Source: Viridibacterium sp047600765 (lineage in GTDB: Bacteria > Pseudomonadota > Gammaproteobacteria > Burkholderiales > Rhodocyclaceae). From it: a DNA stretch of 64,000 bases. Every line of letters starts with the position of its first letter. The first letter of the stretch is position 1. The notes under the pieces are model-generated. The model was not told the DNA's origin. It saw only the letters and a program-made list of their open reading frames with translations, and did not search any database. Made by a program: the position numbers and the translations under genes. The stretch is from contig JASGKF010000002.1 of the NCBI GenBank assembly GCA_047600765.1, forward strand, positions 620,001-684,000, in the 5' to 3' direction. This document shows positions 18,039 to 26,255 of the stretch, one piece after another.

Positions 18039-19274
18039 ATGCTTGACAGTATCTATGTTGGATTTTCGGGCCTGACGACTTTCTCGGCTGGCTTGCGGAC
18101 GATCAGCAACAACGTCGCCAACCTCAACACCACGGGTTACAAAGGTAACTCGCTGCAGTTTTCCGATCTGTACTACAAGATGGAAATGAGTGTGAATGGT
18201 GAGTCCGCCGAGCAGTTCTATGGACAGGGTACGGGAGTAGGGATCCGCAGCGAACGGGTGAACTTCCTGCAAGGCGAATTGCGTCAGACCGGGCAGGACA
18301 CTGATCTGGCAGTCTCCGGCAAGGGAATGTTCATCCTCAGGCAGGATGGGAAGACGTTGTACACCCGTAACGGCAATTTCGAGTTCAGCTCCGACGGTTA
18401 TCTGGTCGATGCGAACAGTGGGGCGCGTGTTGCGGGTTTGACGGACGCCAATACGCTGACCGACATCAATCTCAATGGTTTGATGGTCTCGCGCGCCAAG
18501 GCGACGACCGAGGTCAAGCTGACGGGTAACCTGTATTACACAGGCTCCAGTACGACAGATCCCGGCACGTTTACGCTGTCTGACGTACCTCTTTACGACG
18601 CGTCTGGTGGCAAGACCCTGGCGAAGCTTCAGTTCGTCAAGAATTCGGACCCCACGACACGCGCCTGGAATGTGACCGTCAGTACCGACGCGGGCGTTGT
18701 GTTGTCCGGCGGGGAAATCCGTTTCGCGGGCGATGGCTCTCCTCTTGCAGGATTCAACACCCTGAGCTTCTCGTACACGCCGACAGGAGGCACTGCGCAA
18801 ACGGTACTTCTCAATTTTGGCGATGCAGGAACCATGAGCGGCGTTGCGTTCTTTTCGTCTGCTGCGGCTTCGACCTCCACGGTCAAGCAAGCGTCGCAGG
18901 ATGGATATGGTCTCGGCTCCTTGCAGAAGACCACCTTCGATAGCACAGGTACGCTGACGCTGACGTATACGAATGGTCAAGTCGCCAAAGGAGCGCGAGT
19001 GGCGTTGGCGGCTTTTGATGACATGGACGCTTTGACCAGACTGGACGGCGCTCGCTTCATGAATGACTCCGGCATGGCACCAATCATCCGGGGGGCAGGG
19101 GTCGATGCGTTTGGCAGCATCGCAGGCGGCAAGCTTGAAGCATCGAACGTCGATCTCGCCAAGGAGTTTTCCGAACTGATCATCATTCAGCGGGGCTATC
19201 AGACGTCGTCCCAGATCGTGCAGGCAGCCAATGAAATGGCTCAGCAGGTACTGGATGTGGTGAAGCGTAAATGA
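18039..19274 (+). CDS. flgE: hook protein FlgE
   Basis: A 411-residue hook subunit of ordinary length, with AGGACG just upstream of its ATG. The N-terminal axial motif is NNVANLNTTGYKGNSLQFSD, followed by GQGTGVGIRSERVNF and LRQTGQDTDLAVSGKGMFIL. The end carries KLEASNVDLAKEFSELIIIQ and the terminal helix RGYQTSSQIVQAANEM. The variable middle is beta-rich. FlgE polymerises into the extracellular hook, so the system was built to produce a surface structure beyond the outer membrane. Confidence 0.95.
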   Translation: MLDSIYVGFSGLTTFSAGLRTISNNVANLNTTGYKGNSLQFSDLYYKMEMSVNGESAEQFYGQGTGVGIRSERVNFLQGELRQTGQDTDLAVSGKGMFILRQDGKTLYTRNGNFEFSSDGYLVDANSGARVAGLTDANTLTDINLNGLMVSRAKATTEVKLTGNLYYTGSSTTDPGTFTLSDVPLYDASGGKTLAKLQFVKNSDPTTRAWNVTVSTDAGVVLSGGEIRFAGDGSPLAGFNTLSFSYTPTGGTAQTVLLNFGDAGTMSGVAFFSSAAASTSTVKQASQDGYGLGSLQKTTFDSTGTLTLTYTNGQVAKGARVALAAFDDMDALTRLDGARFMNDSGMAPIIRGAGVDAFGSIAGGKLEASNVDLAKEFSELIIIQRGYQTSSQIVQAANEMAQQVLDVVKRK

Positions 19275-20059
19275 CCGAAGTGCGTCGATTCAGGCTGTAC
19301 GCAGAAAGCGAGCTGAAGGCGCTGAGCGCTGCGTTGCGCCCAGCTTTTGAGCGTTGGGCCCGTGACTGGTTGAGGCTGCAGGTGGAATTCGACCTTGTCT
19401 CATATGCGCTGGGGAATCAAGCGACGCCGCGTGATGCGGCGTCCTGGATTACCTATGGCGATGTCAGTGCGGATGGTTTATGGATGGGCGGTTCGTCGAT
19501 GGAGCAGAAGCTGCTGGCGTCTGCCTTGGCAGGCGAGGCTGCCAAAGTCGAGCCGGTGCGCTTGCCATTGACGCCCATCGTCGGGGAGTTGGTCGATGCA
19601 GCGCGCGATGCTTTGGCGAGTGCTTTGGCAGGCAACGAAACCGGACGCGCCGATGGGCAGCCGCAGCCGGATGTTTATCAGGGAGCCATGGCCCCTGGTT
19701 CCGGAGCTGTGGTGTGCGAACTGACCATAGCCGGGGGCGGGCGTCTGGCGAGCGTGTTGTCCGCGGGGCGGGTGGAGCAATTGATCGGCAAACCGGTCAG
19801 CCTGCGGGATCTGACGCCGGGGCTGGTTTCCTGGAGTAGTGCGTTGGCGATGCAGAAGGTGTCTGCCAATGCACTGATCGGCCGCTGTGAAATATCGCTG
19901 GCCGATCTGGCCACGCTGGCCGAGGGAGACACCCTCGTGCTGGACAGGAAAACCGATGGCGATTTCACATTGATGACTGGAGATGGGCGCGCCATGCTGC
20001 CCATCACGATTGGCAAGAAGGGTGCGCATGTCGCAGCCGTTGTAAGAAAGGATTCTTGA
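19271..20059 (+). CDS. C-ring protein of FliM/SctQ type, lacking the CheY-binding N-terminus
   Basis: A 262-residue protein between flgE and fliN. The C-terminal 65 residues match a SpoA domain (SANALIGRCEISLADLATL, then LVLDRKTDGDFTLM and MLPITIGKKGAHVAAV). The N-terminal and middle regions are diverged. It is well short of FliM (about 330), and the start MTEVRRFRLYAESE has no SQxEIDALL-like CheY-binding motif. The GGxG motif that contacts FliG is also not evident. This is closer in plan to SctQ of non-flagellar systems: a sorting platform without a switch. It overlaps flgE by 4 bases. Confidence 0.72.
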   Translation: MTEVRRFRLYAESELKALSAALRPAFERWARDWLRLQVEFDLVSYALGNQATPRDAASWITYGDVSADGLWMGGSSMEQKLLASALAGEAAKVEPVRLPLTPIVGELVDAARDALASALAGNETGRADGQPQPDVYQGAMAPGSGAVVCELTIAGGGRLASVLSAGRVEQLIGKPVSLRDLTPGLVSWSSALAMQKVSANALIGRCEISLADLATLAEGDTLVLDRKTDGDFTLMTGDGRAMLPITIGKKGAHVAAVVRKDS

Positions 20060-20391
20060 TGTCTCAGCTTGATGATCTGCCGCCTGTCGCGGCGCAGCCC
20101 GTGGAATTGCCCGTCCTTGAGCAACTGGCTCCCAAAGGGACTTCGTTGCTGGCGCAACGCTTTGACCTCATTGGTGGGCTCAAGGTGTCCATCGAGGCAA
20201 AACTCGGCAATGTCGAAATGTCCGTCGAGGAATTGTTCGGCTTGCGTGAGAACTCGACCCTTTCATTGCAAGTGGCGCCGACTGATCCCATTGATCTGAC
20301 CCTGGATGGAAAGCTGGTTGGCCGCGGCACCCTGGTTGTTGTCGGTGATAGCTTCGGCATCCGCATTACTGAAATTGCGGCCAAGAAGTAG
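20059..20391 (+). CDS. fliN: C-ring protein FliN
   Basis: A 110-residue protein whose C-terminal 75 residues form a SpoA domain: GGLKVSIEAKLGNVEMSVEE, LSLQVAPTDPIDLTLDGKLV and ARGELVVV-like sequence as GRGTLVVVGDSFGIRITEI. FliN forms the base of the C-ring and binds FliH to bring the ATPase complex to the gate. The ATG at 20059 overlaps the stop of the preceding gene; TTG 20056 is an alternative. fliO follows after 2 bases. Confidence 0.92.
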   Translation: MSQLDDLPPVAAQPVELPVLEQLAPKGTSLLAQRFDLIGGLKVSIEAKLGNVEMSVEELFGLRENSTLSLQVAPTDPIDLTLDGKLVGRGTLVVVGDSFGIRITEIAAKK

Positions 20392-20393
20392 GT

Positions 20394-20819
20394 ATGCGAC
20401 TCATATCCCAGTCCCGCTTGTTGCTTGCGTGCGTGCTGTGGGCGCCAGTGCATGGGCTCCAGGCGCAGCAAAGTGAGGCAGCAACAAGCCGCACGCCGAT
20501 TGTTTATCGGGCTTCCGAACCGGTATCCGACATCAGTGCGAGCGGGGCCGTGCTGGGAGCGCTGTTGCTTGGCGGCGCGGCGTTGAGTGCCTGGCTATTG
20601 GCGCGCAAGCGAGGCGTGAAGCTGCAGTTGCGCGGTTTCCGCAACGAGAGGTTGAAGGTGCTGGAAACCCTTCACCTATCCAGTCGGAGCCGGATATATC
20701 TGGTCGAAGTGGATGGTGAGCTACGTCTGGTCGGGGAGAGCGCGACCGGGTTGAGCATTTCTTCTGTTGCAAGCAAAGCGTCGTCCGACAAGGTGTCCCG
20801 TGAACTTCCCGAAGTCTGA
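20394..20819 (+). CDS. fliO: export gate assembly protein FliO
   Basis: A 141-residue protein with an N-terminal signal-like segment, a single transmembrane helix (about residues 50-68, AVLGALLLGGAALSAWLLA) and a cytosolic domain with RLKVLETLHLSSRSRIYLVEVDG, typical for FliO. FliO helps FliP assemble into the export gate. The gene sits directly between fliN and fliP, as in most flagellar operons. Confidence 0.9.
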   Translation: MRLISQSRLLLACVLWAPVHGLQAQQSEAATSRTPIVYRASEPVSDISASGAVLGALLLGGAALSAWLLARKRGVKLQLRGFRNERLKVLETLHLSSRSRIYLVEVDGELRLVGESATGLSISSVASKASSDKVSRELPEV

Positions 20820-21570
20820 AATCGCCTGGCGTGCAGTTGTCTTGCTGCTGTTGTCGCTCCTCTCGGCAGGTGCTCTTGCGGCACCCGATTTCGCCTTGCC
20901 CGGTGTCAGCGTGCAGATTGGCAATGCGCCGGGCAGCGGGGCGCAGACGGCATCGGCGGTGAAGATTGTGCTGGCGCTGACGCTGCTTGCGCTGGCACCG
21001 GGGATCGTCATTGCAACGACATCGTTCACCCGCATCGTGGTGGTCTTCGCAATGCTGCGCCACGCTCTGGGGTTGCAGGACACGCCACCCAACACTGTTC
21101 TGGTCAGCCTCGCGCTGTTCCTGACTTTGTTCATCATGTCGCCCGTCATCGAGCGCATCGATACCGAAGCCTTGCAGCCATTGAGCAAGAATCAGATCAG
21201 CGCATCCGAAGCGATCCAGCGCGGCGCGGCGCCCTTGAAAGAGTTCATGTTGCGACAGACGCGTGAGCAGGATCTTGCCTTGATGGCGGAAATCGCCAAT
21301 CAGCCGCCACCTGCATCGGTGGAGGAGGTGCGTTTTGTGCAGCTGGCGCCCGCATTCATGTTGTCGGAATTGAAATCAGCGTTCCAGATCGGCTTCGTGA
21401 TCTTCCTGCCCTTCCTGGTCATTGACCTGGTGGTGTCGAGTGTCTTGATGGCCATGGGCATGATGATGGTGCCGCCAGTGGTCATCTCCCTGCCATTCAA
21501 GATCCTGCTGTTTGTGATGATCGATGGATGGAACCTGATTGTGCGCGCCCTGGCTGGCAGTTTCTATTGA
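20800..21570 (+). CDS. fliP: flagellar-type export gate protein FliP
   Basis: A 256-residue membrane protein with a cleavable signal peptide (hydrophobic VVLLLLSLLSAGALA) and FliP signatures: ATTSFTRIVVVFAMLRHALG, PPNTVLVSLALFLTLF, LAPAFMLSELKSAFQIGFVI and MMMVPPVVISLPFKILLFVM. The GTG at 20800 was chosen because it places the signal peptide correctly and has AAGG upstream; it overlaps fliO by 20 bases. A TTG at 20767 is an alternative. FliP forms the main ring of the gate with FliQ and FliR, whose genes lie 17 kb upstream at the opposite end of the cluster. Confidence 0.94.
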   Translation: MNFPKSEIAWRAVVLLLLSLLSAGALAAPDFALPGVSVQIGNAPGSGAQTASAVKIVLALTLLALAPGIVIATTSFTRIVVVFAMLRHALGLQDTPPNTVLVSLALFLTLFIMSPVIERIDTEALQPLSKNQISASEAIQRGAAPLKEFMLRQTREQDLALMAEIANQPPPASVEEVRFVQLAPAFMLSELKSAFQIGFVIFLPFLVIDLVVSSVLMAMGMMMVPPVVISLPFKILLFVMIDGWNLIVRALAGSFY

Positions 21571-21585
21571 CTGCACACCCACGGC

Positions 21586-22371
21586 ATGCCCAATTCGCGC
21601 GACAGCTTTCTGACTGAGGTGTCAGACGACGCCTTGTTGAAAGGCCAGCGGGATTGGCTCGCGTTTCGCAAAGACGGTTGCGTGGCTGCGCGTTCGCGCT
21701 TGATTGAGCAGTACATGCCTTTCGCCAGGATGCTGGCGGCCAAGCAGTTTGGTTTGCGCGTCGAGAGCGATTCGGAATTTGACGACTATCGTCAATGCGC
21801 CATGGAAGGCTTGATCGAAGCCGTCGATCACTACGACCCGGAGCGCGGGGTGCCGTTCGAAGCCTTTGGCGCAAAGCGCATCCGCGGGGCGATCCTGAAT
21901 CGCCTGGCTTCCATGTCCGAGCTGAGCGCACAGTCAGCCATGCGGGCCCGTTTGCGCCGGGAGCGTCTGGACTCCATTACCAGTGAGGTAGAGAAGCAGC
22001 CCGAAGCGGAGAGGGCCAGTATCGAAGCGCTGTTCGGCCACCTTGCCGAAGTTGCCGTCGGGTTGGCGCTCGGATTCATGCTCGAAGATACGGGCATGTT
22101 CCAGCAGGAGGCAAACGACGCTGGGCAACCTGACCCGTATCGCAGTCTGGCATTCGGTCAGCTGCGCGAAAAGATGCGCGAGGCCGTTGAGCAATTGCCG
22201 GAAAGGGAGCGTCTGGTCGTCAAGTACCATTACTATTTCGGTTTCCAGTTTGATGGAATCGCCGAAATGCTTGGTGTGACAAAAGGGCGTGTTTCTCAGT
22301 TGCACAAGCAGGCGTTGCGGCGAATGCATGCGCTGCATGTCAGTGCGCAGTCGCTTGACCTGAGGTATTGA
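21586..22371 (+). CDS. fliA: RNA polymerase sigma factor FliA (sigma-28)
   Basis: A 261-residue sigma-70-family factor. Region 2 is seen in ARSRLIEQYMPFARMLAAKQ, EFDDYRQCAMEGLIEAVDHY and FEAFGAKRIRGAILNRL; region 4 in LPERERLVVKYHYYFGFQFD and IAEMLGVTKGRVSQLHKQAL. This layout and length are those of FliA, which transcribes late flagellar genes. No FlgM anti-sigma gene is visible in the window, and I did not find a convincing sigma-28 promoter by eye. Its target genes are therefore unknown; the sugar genes downstream are candidates. Confidence 0.93.
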   Translation: MPNSRDSFLTEVSDDALLKGQRDWLAFRKDGCVAARSRLIEQYMPFARMLAAKQFGLRVESDSEFDDYRQCAMEGLIEAVDHYDPERGVPFEAFGAKRIRGAILNRLASMSELSAQSAMRARLRRERLDSITSEVEKQPEAERASIEALFGHLAEVAVGLALGFMLEDTGMFQQEANDAGQPDPYRSLAFGQLREKMREAVEQLPERERLVVKYHYYFGFQFDGIAEMLGVTKGRVSQLHKQALRRMHALHVSAQSLDLRY

Positions 22372-22395
22372 GGCCAGTACGGAGGCCGCACGATC

Positions 22396-22767
22396 ATGGT
22401 TAGTCCGATCAATCAAGGAACGTTGCTGGAGAGACTGCGTCGGCAACTGGCGACGCGGGCGGCACGAAGCGAACCCGGCACGGAGTTGTCGAGCAAGTCC
22501 GAGGCGAGCCTGCCCGCAGCCCAGATCGTGCCCAGACGGCGTCAGGCTCAGGACTATCTGCTTGCGCTCGATCCATCGGATCCGGCCTACTTCAGGAAGG
22601 CGCGCACTTTGTTCCTCCAGCTCGTGTTGGCCGATGCGTTTGGTGATCTGGTGGCTGGTGAGGCCGACTTCGGCAAACTCGTTCAATCCGTAGAGCAACT
22701 GCTGGATGAAGATCCCGTGTTGAATCAGGCGTTCGAAGTCTTGTTTGCCAAACTGCGGCAGCGCTGA
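22396..22767 (+). CDS. small helical protein of unknown function after fliA
   Basis: A 123-residue protein beginning 24 bases after fliA, with ACGGAGG upstream of its ATG. The N-terminal half is basic and Ala/Ser-rich. The C-terminal half is predicted helical, with DPAYFRKARTLFLQLVLADA and VQSVEQLLDEDPVLNQAFEV. There is no signal peptide or membrane helix. I do not recognise the family. Co-transcription with fliA makes an export chaperone, secreted substrate or anti-sigma role possible, without direct evidence. Confidence 0.5.
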   Translation: MVSPINQGTLLERLRRQLATRAARSEPGTELSSKSEASLPAAQIVPRRRQAQDYLLALDPSDPAYFRKARTLFLQLVLADAFGDLVAGEADFGKLVQSVEQLLDEDPVLNQAFEVLFAKLRQR

Positions 22768-22783
22768 CTGTGACGGGGGCGTT

Positions 22784-23941
22784 GTGAGGCATATCGTCAT
22801 TTGCTGGGAGTTCGGCGGCGGCATGGGGCATCTGGTGCCCCTCTCCCTGGTGGCGGCCGAGATGAAGAAGGCGGGTCATCGCGTCACTTTCGTACTCAAC
22901 GACATTGCCAAGGCGGCAGCCTATCTGGCGCCTCATGATATTGACTGGGTGCAAGCGCCTTGCATCCGTTATCGCCCGGGAAAACGCCAACTGATCAACC
23001 ACGCAGACATTCTGCAGATGGTGGGTTATGCCGAAGTCGGTACCTTGACCAGTCTGTTGCACGCCTGGCGCAGCACCCTCAAAAGCTTGCAACCGGATCA
23101 GGTTGTCTGTGAATACGCTCCGACCGCGCAGCTTGCTGCGCGAACACTCGGCTTGCCCTGCGTGTGTATCGACAACGGATTCTCAATGCCACCGATCAGC
23201 GATCCCATGCCACCCCTTCAACTGGAGAAGCCGGCAGACATCGCCAGGCTGAAGGCATCAGAGAACGGCGTGCTCCTGAATATCAACAAGGTGCTGGTTG
23301 GCTGCGGTACGAAACCTCTTGAGCGGTTTTCGGACCTCTATGCGGATGAGGTCTGGTATCGCAATTGGGTCGAATTCAATCATTTCGGTCCGCACTCGTC
23401 AGAGCGGCATCTGGGACAGGTGCTGGGAGACACCGGTGGTGTTGCGCCGACCTGGCCACCAGGGGAGGGGCCCAAGATGTTCGCGTACGTGAAGAATGAT
23501 CACCCGTTCGCGCCGGACATACTGAAAGCTGCCGTGGCATTCGGTTTTCGCGTTCTGGCCTATCTGCCCGGGCGCCCCGCGAACGTTATTGAAGAACTGC
23601 GTGCGACAGGGCGGATCATTGTCAGCGACCAACCGGTTCAACTCAGCGCGCTCGAAGATGATGTTCAGGTCGGTATCTGGCAAAGCCCTACTGGTGGCGT
23701 GGGACATAGCCTGGAAAAAGGAATGCGCATGCTCTTCCTGCCTTCCCAGGCCGAACAGATGCTTGCCTGTCGCGCAGTGGAGCGCTCTGGAGCCCCTGCG
23801 CGAGTGGTCGCCGCTCCGGCGTCCTGGAACAAGCTGTTCGAAGAGTTGCTGGAGATGCCGAACATGCTGTTCGGGCAGCGCTGGATTCCCGCCGACCTTC
23901 CCCGGATGGCTGAACTGCTGGCGCAGCATCCATCCATTTGA
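22784..23941 (+). CDS. GT-B glycosyltransferase, UDP-glycosyltransferase-like
   Basis: A 385-residue protein from GTG 22784. The N-terminus (IVICWEFGGGMGHLVPLSLV) has the glycine-rich loop of GT-B enzymes such as the family 1 UDP-glycosyltransferases and MurG. The C-terminal half has SPTGGVGHSLEKGMRMLFLP followed by SQAEQMLACRAVERSGA, equivalent to the nucleotide-sugar binding signature of that family, with TGG where HGG is usual. It probably transfers a sugar from a nucleotide donor in the cytoplasm. It follows the small unknown gene by 16 bases and may be in the same transcript as fliA, pointing to glycosylation of a secreted or surface product. Confidence 0.75.
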   Translation: MRHIVICWEFGGGMGHLVPLSLVAAEMKKAGHRVTFVLNDIAKAAAYLAPHDIDWVQAPCIRYRPGKRQLINHADILQMVGYAEVGTLTSLLHAWRSTLKSLQPDQVVCEYAPTAQLAARTLGLPCVCIDNGFSMPPISDPMPPLQLEKPADIARLKASENGVLLNINKVLVGCGTKPLERFSDLYADEVWYRNWVEFNHFGPHSSERHLGQVLGDTGGVAPTWPPGEGPKMFAYVKNDHPFAPDILKAAVAFGFRVLAYLPGRPANVIEELRATGRIIVSDQPVQLSALEDDVQVGIWQSPTGGVGHSLEKGMRMLFLPSQAEQMLACRAVERSGAPARVVAAPASWNKLFEELLEMPNMLFGQRWIPADLPRMAELLAQHPSI

Positions 23942-23956
23942 CGCGGGGGCTGGTCG

Positions 23957-24664
23957 ATGAACGTGCACATGCTTTGGGTTGCAGGGAGTCTGTCGCGACT
24001 CGAATATCAGGCAATTGCGAGCTTTGTCCGGCAGGGGTTTGATGTCCAGCTCTGGCATTACGGAGAGCTTGCCAATGTGCCTGAAGGCGTATGCCAAAGG
24101 GATGCGCGGGAGGTGTTGCCGGAATCGTCCCTGTTTCTCAACCGGCAGGGGTCATACGCCGGCTTCAGTGATTTGTTCAGATATGCCGTGCTCGGAAAAT
24201 TCGGCGGTCTCTACTCCGACGTGGACGTTGTCGCCTTGCGCCCCGCTTCGGAGATGCCACAGACACCTTTTCTCGTCACTGAGCGCATGCGCGACGGACG
24301 AGCCAAGATCAATGGCAATGTCATTCATCTTCCCGACCCGAAGCCTGGCGACCTGATTGATCTGGCCGCGGGTTACGCCACGGCATTCCCGAAGGACAAA
24401 GTCTTCTGGAGCGAAATCGGGCCGGCCTTGCTTACTGCGATTGCAGGCATCTACCCGCAGCACGGCTTCGATATAAAGCCCGTCACCTTTGCCAATCCGG
24501 TCAACTGGTGGGACTGTCCGCAACAACTGCTGGCGCCTGCGCCTGCGCCAGAACAAGCACACTTCCTGCACTTGTATAACGAGATGTGGCGACGAAGCGG
24601 CGCTGACAAGAATCAGCCTATTCCGCCGGACTCCATGCTTGCCCGCGCCCTGGGCGGAGCCTAG
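23957..24664 (+). CDS. DXD-motif glycosyltransferase (GT32-like)
   Basis: A 235-residue protein with the arrangement of the glycosyltransferase sugar-binding DXD family (GT32 and capsular relatives). AGFSDLFRYAVLGKFGGLYS precedes D88-V-D90, the metal/nucleotide-binding DXD. A later Trp-rich segment FANPVNWWDCPQQLL and HFLHLYNEMWRR fit the C-terminal acceptor region. It starts 16 bases after the GT-B gene. Its TAG stop overlaps the TAG stop of the convergent gene within the palindrome CTAG at 24661-24664. Confidence 0.75.
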   Translation: MNVHMLWVAGSLSRLEYQAIASFVRQGFDVQLWHYGELANVPEGVCQRDAREVLPESSLFLNRQGSYAGFSDLFRYAVLGKFGGLYSDVDVVALRPASEMPQTPFLVTERMRDGRAKINGNVIHLPDPKPGDLIDLAAGYATAFPKDKVFWSEIGPALLTAIAGIYPQHGFDIKPVTFANPVNWWDCPQQLLAPAPAPEQAHFLHLYNEMWRRSGADKNQPIPPDSMLARALGGA

Positions 24665-25434
24665 GGCGACGCGGGCGTATCCGGCGCGTACTGAAGCCAG
24701 CGCTGCAGCAACGCCTCGCAGACAATGTCGCCGGCCTTTTCCCGCTGGTAGGGATCGAACGCCGGTTCATGCCAGGGCTTCTGCCAGCCTACGTAGTGAA
24801 GTATCCGTGCCGCTGCAAGATTGTCTTGTGTGACTTCGCAGGTTGTCAGGTTGAAGATGTTCGATAAAGGCTGCAGATATTTGCCGAGCACGATATTCAG
24901 TACCGTTTGATTTCCTGACCAGGGGCGCGATTCGGCGACCTGCAGCAAGGCTTGCCATGTCTCCGGTGTCCGTAGCGACCGGCCAATGCTCATCAGGCCT
25001 GCGTTGAAACCTCCCATTGCACGCAGCTCCATCCCTTCGCCCGGCGGCAACGGACATGCTGCGAGCGCTCCCCGGAATTCCAGCAGCGGGGTAATGTCAC
25101 CTTGCACGAGCATGTCTGCATCGATGTACACAAGCTGCTCGAATGCATTTTCGCGAAAGATTTCGTAGCGCCATGCGGGACTGACCCCCCAGGCGCGATA
25201 CGAGGAAAACAGGCACTTCGAGTAAGGCGCCACATCAATTGGCGACAAGCTGAGCGGCTCGTAAGCACGACGCAGGTCCCTCTCCAGCTTCGCCGATAGA
25301 GGCGTGCCGTGATAAACCAGAAACGGAACAGCAAGATCCGGATGATGGGTACGCAGGCTCTTCAGCAGCGCAAGCAAGCCAACACCATAGTCTTCATCGG
25401 TAAGTGAACAGAGTGCAACGTCCCTGGCGATCAT
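24661..25434 (-). CDS. GT8-family glycosyltransferase
   Basis: A 257-residue GT-A retaining glycosyltransferase. QLVYIDADMLVQGD carries the DXD (D105-A-D107), GGFNAGLMSIG is the usual donor-loop segment, and HYVGWQKPWHEP is the C-terminal His-x-x-Gly-x-Lys-Pro signature of GT8. It is the last gene of the minus-strand sugar operon; its ATG overlaps the stop of the preceding GT8 gene (ATGA). Acceptor and sugar donor cannot be read from sequence. Confidence 0.82.
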   Translation of the reverse strand: MIARDVALCSLTDEDYGVGLLALLKSLRTHHPDLAVPFLVYHGTPLSAKLERDLRRAYEPLSLSPIDVAPYSKCLFSSYRAWGVSPAWRYEIFRENAFEQLVYIDADMLVQGDITPLLEFRGALAACPLPPGEGMELRAMGGFNAGLMSIGRSLRTPETWQALLQVAESRPWSGNQTVLNIVLGKYLQPLSNIFNLTTCEVTQDNLAAARILHYVGWQKPWHEPAFDPYQREKAGDIVCEALLQRWLQYAPDTPASP

Positions 25435-26255
25435 GCTGATGGCTCCGCAGGTGGTGGTACGCGACCTTCGTGCGCAGCCAGGGGCTTGAGCAAGCTGGTC
25501 GCCGCCATGAAATAGAGCTTGTTCAATCCCCAGCGCCGTCCGTAGCCTGGATTCCAGGGCTTCTCAATGCCGTTGAAGTGAATGATTCCGCAGTCGGACA
25601 GGGGGATGGAAATCCACTGGAACATGGAGAAGATCTCCCACTGCGAGACATTCCAGCGCTTCTCGATCCAGTGAACCTGGCCGTCTGTAATGGCATTGAA
25701 AATATCCTGGTCGTCGTACAAGACCCGCTGGTAGTTGGCCAGATACCAGTTCTTGAAGAGCTCGTGCAAGGACTCACGCCGCCACTTTTCCAGCGGACAC
25801 AGCAACACCCCCGCATTGAAATACTTGCCTTTCAGACGGAGACGCCGCCGTCCTTCACGCATGACAGCAAGGTTGTAAGTGGCGCCTATGAGGGCATCAC
25901 CCATGCCGCTGTTGAATAGCGGGGCCGGATCCTTCATGACGATCACGTCGCCATCAAGATAAAGTACCCGCTCTTCGTCTGGCAGCAAGAGATGCAGCAA
26001 GGCTTTGACATACGTGCTGCGGGTGACGTGCTTCGAACCGTGCATGCTGAAGACGTCCAGCCAGGCATGGTGGGAAGCGTCCAGCTCCACGATTCGTATC
26101 CGGTCAGACAAGGAGCCCAGCCATTGACGCTGCCATTCCTCCATGCCGTCGTTGATCACGTAAATGAAGTCAGGGGTGCCGACGCGCAACAGCGATTTGA
26201 TGGTGATGCCGGTCGAGTGGGCGTAGCGGCGATCAGATATGAGAGCAATCTTCAT
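25431..26255 (-). CDS. GT8-family glycosyltransferase
   Basis: A 274-residue GT8 enzyme with all hallmarks: VLYLDGDVIVMKD (DXD at 101-103), KYFNAGVLLCPLEKWR, and HFNGIEKPWNPGY near the end. It resembles LPS galactosyl/glucosyltransferases of the RfaJ/GspA type. It overlaps both neighbours by 4 bases, so translation is coupled. It is a different sequence from the neighbouring GT8 rather than a recent duplicate. Confidence 0.85.
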   Translation of the reverse strand: MKIALISDRRYAHSTGITIKSLLRVGTPDFIYVINDGMEEWQRQWLGSLSDRIRIVELDASHHAWLDVFSMHGSKHVTRSTYVKALLHLLLPDEERVLYLDGDVIVMKDPAPLFNSGMGDALIGATYNLAVMREGRRRLRLKGKYFNAGVLLCPLEKWRRESLHELFKNWYLANYQRVLYDDQDIFNAITDGQVHWIEKRWNVSQWEIFSMFQWISIPLSDCGIIHFNGIEKPWNPGYGRRWGLNKLYFMAATSLLKPLAAHEGRVPPPAEPSA

